Source: Dysgonamonadaceae bacterium (lineage in GTDB: Bacteria > Bacteroidota > Bacteroidia > Bacteroidales > Azobacteroidaceae). From it: a DNA stretch of 16,763 nucleotides. Shown piece by piece: positions 15,010 to 16,763 of this stretch. Position 1 is the first letter of the stretch; every line of letters starts with the position of its first letter. Location of the stretch: positions 1 to 16,763 of the forward strand of contig JAISNS010000187.1 in NCBI GenBank assembly GCA_031276105.1. Direction: 5' to 3'. Both the position numbers and the translations under genes were made by a program. The notes beneath the pieces were generated by a model, which made no database searches, had not been told where the DNA came from, and saw nothing but the letters and a program-made list of their open reading frames with translations.

Positions 15010-16455
15010 ATGAAACGACTGTTTACTTTTATTTTTGGTGTTACATTATTGCTGGTTAGCGTTTCGGCGACAGCCCAAGATCGTGATTTGAAAAAGGAAT
15101 ACGAAGAATTTCGGAATCGTGCGAGGAAACAATACAATGATTTCCGCGACCGAGCCAATGCCGAATATGCCGAATTTATGCGCAAAGCATGGGAACGGTA
15201 TCGCGTGTCGCCGGCAATACCCATTCCGCCATCGCCCGACCCTGTCGAGCCTCCGGTCTTCGACCCGAAAACAGAACCGGATAATAAGCCGGTTCCGTAT
15301 GAGGAGATTATTCCGTTACCGCAACCCGTTCCTCCTCCGCAGCCTGTCGCGCCTCTTCCACCTCCGCCGACGCCGGTAAAACAGATGTTTCCTTTTCTGT
15401 TCTATAATACGGAGTGCAAAGTGGGACTGGAATCCGGCTGGAAAATCCGACTGTCCGACCTGTCGGAAGAAAGTATTTCCCGTGCATGGACAATGCTGTC
15501 GGACAGTCGTTACAACAGTGTGATTACGGATTGTCTGAAGTTGCGCCGGACGCTGAATCTCTGCGATTGGGCATATATTCGGTTGGTACGTGAAATGTCG
15601 GAAAAATACTACGAATCATCAACTTCAAACGAAGCTGTGCTGTTTCAAATGTATATCCTTACGCAATCGGGTTATAAGGTTCGTATCGCGAAAACCAACA
15701 GTCGTCTGGTGTTGCTGATCCCTTCACGGAATACGATTTACGAACATTCGTATCTCAATATCGGCGGAGTGAAATATTATTTGGCAGATCAATCGTTGAA
15801 AGATGATACATTTCATATTTTCGATCATGAGTTTCCTAAGGAACAGTTTATTTCGTTACAGTTGGAACAGCCCTCGTTGACCGTTTCCGAAACGTCGGAT
15901 AAAGAATTTGTATCCGAATGTTATCCCGAAATAAAAGTATGTGTCAGGACAAATAAGAACTTGATAGATTTCTTCAATTCATATCCCCGTACGCCGGAGT
16001 GGAATTTATATTCGGAAGCCTCGATAAGCAACACGTTGAAAGACAGTTTATATCCGGTGTTATGCAACGCCGTCGCCGGATGTAGCGAAACAGACGCAGC
16101 TAATCGACTGATAAATTTTGTCCAGACGGCGTTCGACTATCAAACGGACGGCGAACAGTTCGGATATGAACGTCCGCTTTTTGGCGACGAACTTTTCTAC
16201 TATCCGGCAAGCGATTGCGAAGACCGTTCGATTCTTTACTCTATCCTTGTACGCGAACTGTTGGGGCTTGATGTGGTTTTGCTGCATTATCCGGGTCATC
16301 TTGCTACGGCAGTATGCTTCAACGAAGATGTGGAAGGCGATTATTTGATTATCGACGATAAAAAATTTACCGTCTGCGACCCTACGTATATCGGCGCTCC
16401 TGTCGGTAATGCGATGACGGCGTTTAAAGATGTTGAAGTAATAGTGATCAAATAG
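15010..16455 (+). CDS. Exported transglutaminase-like (papain-fold) protein
   Basis: A 481-residue protein with a signal peptide (MKRLFTFIFGVTLLLVSVSA, cleaved before DRDLKK). Residues about 24-65 form a charged helix with the repeated pattern EYEEFRNRARKQYNDFRDRA. A Pro-rich linker follows (residues about 70-125). The rest ends in a transglutaminase-like core: Cys403 in ASDCEDRS, His430 in YPGHLATAV and Asp457 in VCDPTYIG, in the order and spacing of the papain-like Cys-His-Asp triad. Such domains act as transglutaminases, proteases or peptidoglycan/peptide hydrolases, so the reaction cannot be given. I start at the ATG at 15010; a GTG at 15007 is also possible. It follows the active caspase-like gene by 4 bases and ends the co-directional set before a strong hairpin. 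Confidence 0.82.
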   Translation: MKRLFTFIFGVTLLLVSVSATAQDRDLKKEYEEFRNRARKQYNDFRDRANAEYAEFMRKAWERYRVSPAIPIPPSPDPVEPPVFDPKTEPDNKPVPYEEIIPLPQPVPPPQPVAPLPPPPTPVKQMFPFLFYNTECKVGLESGWKIRLSDLSEESISRAWTMLSDSRYNSVITDCLKLRRTLNLCDWAYIRLVREMSEKYYESSTSNEAVLFQMYILTQSGYKVRIAKTNSRLVLLIPSRNTIYEHSYLNIGGVKYYLADQSLKDDTFHIFDHEFPKEQFISLQLEQPSLTVSETSDKEFVSECYPEIKVCVRTNKNLIDFFNSYPRTPEWNLYSEASISNTLKDSLYPVLCNAVAGCSETDAANRLINFVQTAFDYQTDGEQFGYERPLFGDELFYYPASDCEDRSILYSILVRELLGLDVVLLHYPGHLATAVCFNEDVEGDYLIIDDKKFTVCDPTYIGAPVGNAMTAFKDVEVIVIK

Positions 16456-16459
16456 TGAC

Positions 16460-16559
16460 AAGTAAACAAGTAAACGAGTTGACGAGTAAACGAGGGCGCG
16501 AAGCAAGTCTTGTTTACTCGTTTACTTGTTTACTCGTTTACTCGTTTACTTGTTTACTT
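16460..16559. repeat. Long inverted repeat made of octanucleotide units
   Basis: The left side holds AAGTAAAC twice, GAGTTGAC and GAGTAAAC (16460-16491). The right side holds six units of GTTTACTC or GTTTACTT (16512-16559). The left 32 bases pair with 16528-16559 with only two mismatches, giving a very stable hairpin four bases after the stop of the transglutaminase-like gene. It probably ends or protects the transcript of the locus. The octamer units on the two sides differ in number, which suggests copy-number changes. Confidence 0.8.
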
Positions 16560-16625
16560 AAAATTTTAACACTTTTGCCGAAAAAATGAGGCAGCCGGAT
16601 GGCTATCGTTTCGTTAAATAAGATG

Positions 16626-16633
16626 TATCTTTG
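16626..16633 (+). promoter_or_regulatory. -7 element of a promoter for the last gene
   Basis: TATCTTTG followed by CA matches the Bacteroidota -7 element and lies 26 bases before the next ATG. A TTTG at the right distance upstream is not seen, so the -33 part is weak. Confidence 0.5.
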
Positions 16634-16659
16634 CACGTCGAATTAATATCTGTTTGATA

Positions 16660-16763
16660 ATGAAAAAGTATTGTCTGTTTATTGTATGGTTGTGGACGGT
16701 AATACAACCGGTCGTTGCACAAACAAGCTTGAAAGAGCGGCTGAAAAAACATGTCTATATTCT
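16660..16763 (+). CDS. Start of an exported protein, cut by the window edge (possibly M28 peptidase)
   Basis: Only 34 codons are visible. They encode a clear signal peptide (MKKYCLFIVWLWTVIQPVVA, cleaved before QTSLKE) and the start of a mature protein (LKERLKKHVYI). The pattern LKxHVxxLAS soon after a signal peptide is typical of exported M28 aminopeptidases in Bacteroidota, but too little is present to say more than that it is possible. It has its own promoter element and lies after the long hairpin, so it is probably not part of the upstream locus. Confidence 0.6.
   Translation, partial: MKKYCLFIVWLWTVIQPVVAQTSLKERLKKHVYI

Overview
The window looks like a chromosomal piece of a Bacteroidales-type bacterium (phylum Bacteroidota). 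Supporting signs are several promoters of the Bacteroidota form TTTG-N20-TAnnTTTG, A-rich translation starts without clear Shine-Dalgarno sequences, many exported proteins with typical signal peptides, and a set of recognisable families: an Ig-like lipoprotein, a DUF3108 protein, RibF, and a Pta/AckA pair. I cannot name the species.

Layout. 1-432: the 5' part of an IS1-family transposase on the minus strand, broken by two in-frame stop codons and running off the left edge. 800-4460 (+): lipoprotein with an Ig-like domain, exported DUF3108 protein, and RibF (FMN/FAD synthesis). 4460-4570 (-): a compact unit with a near-consensus promoter and an intrinsic terminator that probably makes a small RNA of about 70 nt, convergent with ribF. 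4621-7912 (-): pta, a divergent 3-hydroxyacyl-CoA dehydrogenase, and ackA, a probable acetate/ATP-generating operon. 7913-8627: a 715-base gene-free region rich in structure: outward promoters on both strands, a 25-base palindrome, a (CA)41 microsatellite followed by (CG)5, an AT-rich hairpin, and five 22-base units of phased A/T-tracts, one pair of which forms a 13-bp hairpin.

8628-16455 (+): the most interesting part, six closely packed genes. They encode an LPP20-like exported protein, an exported protein with a DUF4384-like C-terminus, a cytoplasmic TIR-GTPase fusion, two tandem exported WG-repeat/caspase-like (peptidase C14) proteins, and an exported transglutaminase-like Cys-His-Asp protein. 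The first caspase-like protein has Gln where the catalytic His should be, while the second keeps both His and Cys, so the pair looks like pseudo-protease plus protease. The TIR-GTPase and the N-terminal WG-repeat parts are clearly more AT-rich than the caspase domains, which suggests module exchange or transfer. A reasonable but untested hypothesis is a signalling, stress-response or defence system in which a GTPase/NADase-type sensor and envelope WG sensors control proteolysis. The difference in predicted compartment (one cytoplasmic protein among five exported ones) has to be explained by any model.

16456-16763: a long hairpin made of octanucleotide repeats, a promoter -7 element, and the start of another exported protein cut by the right edge.
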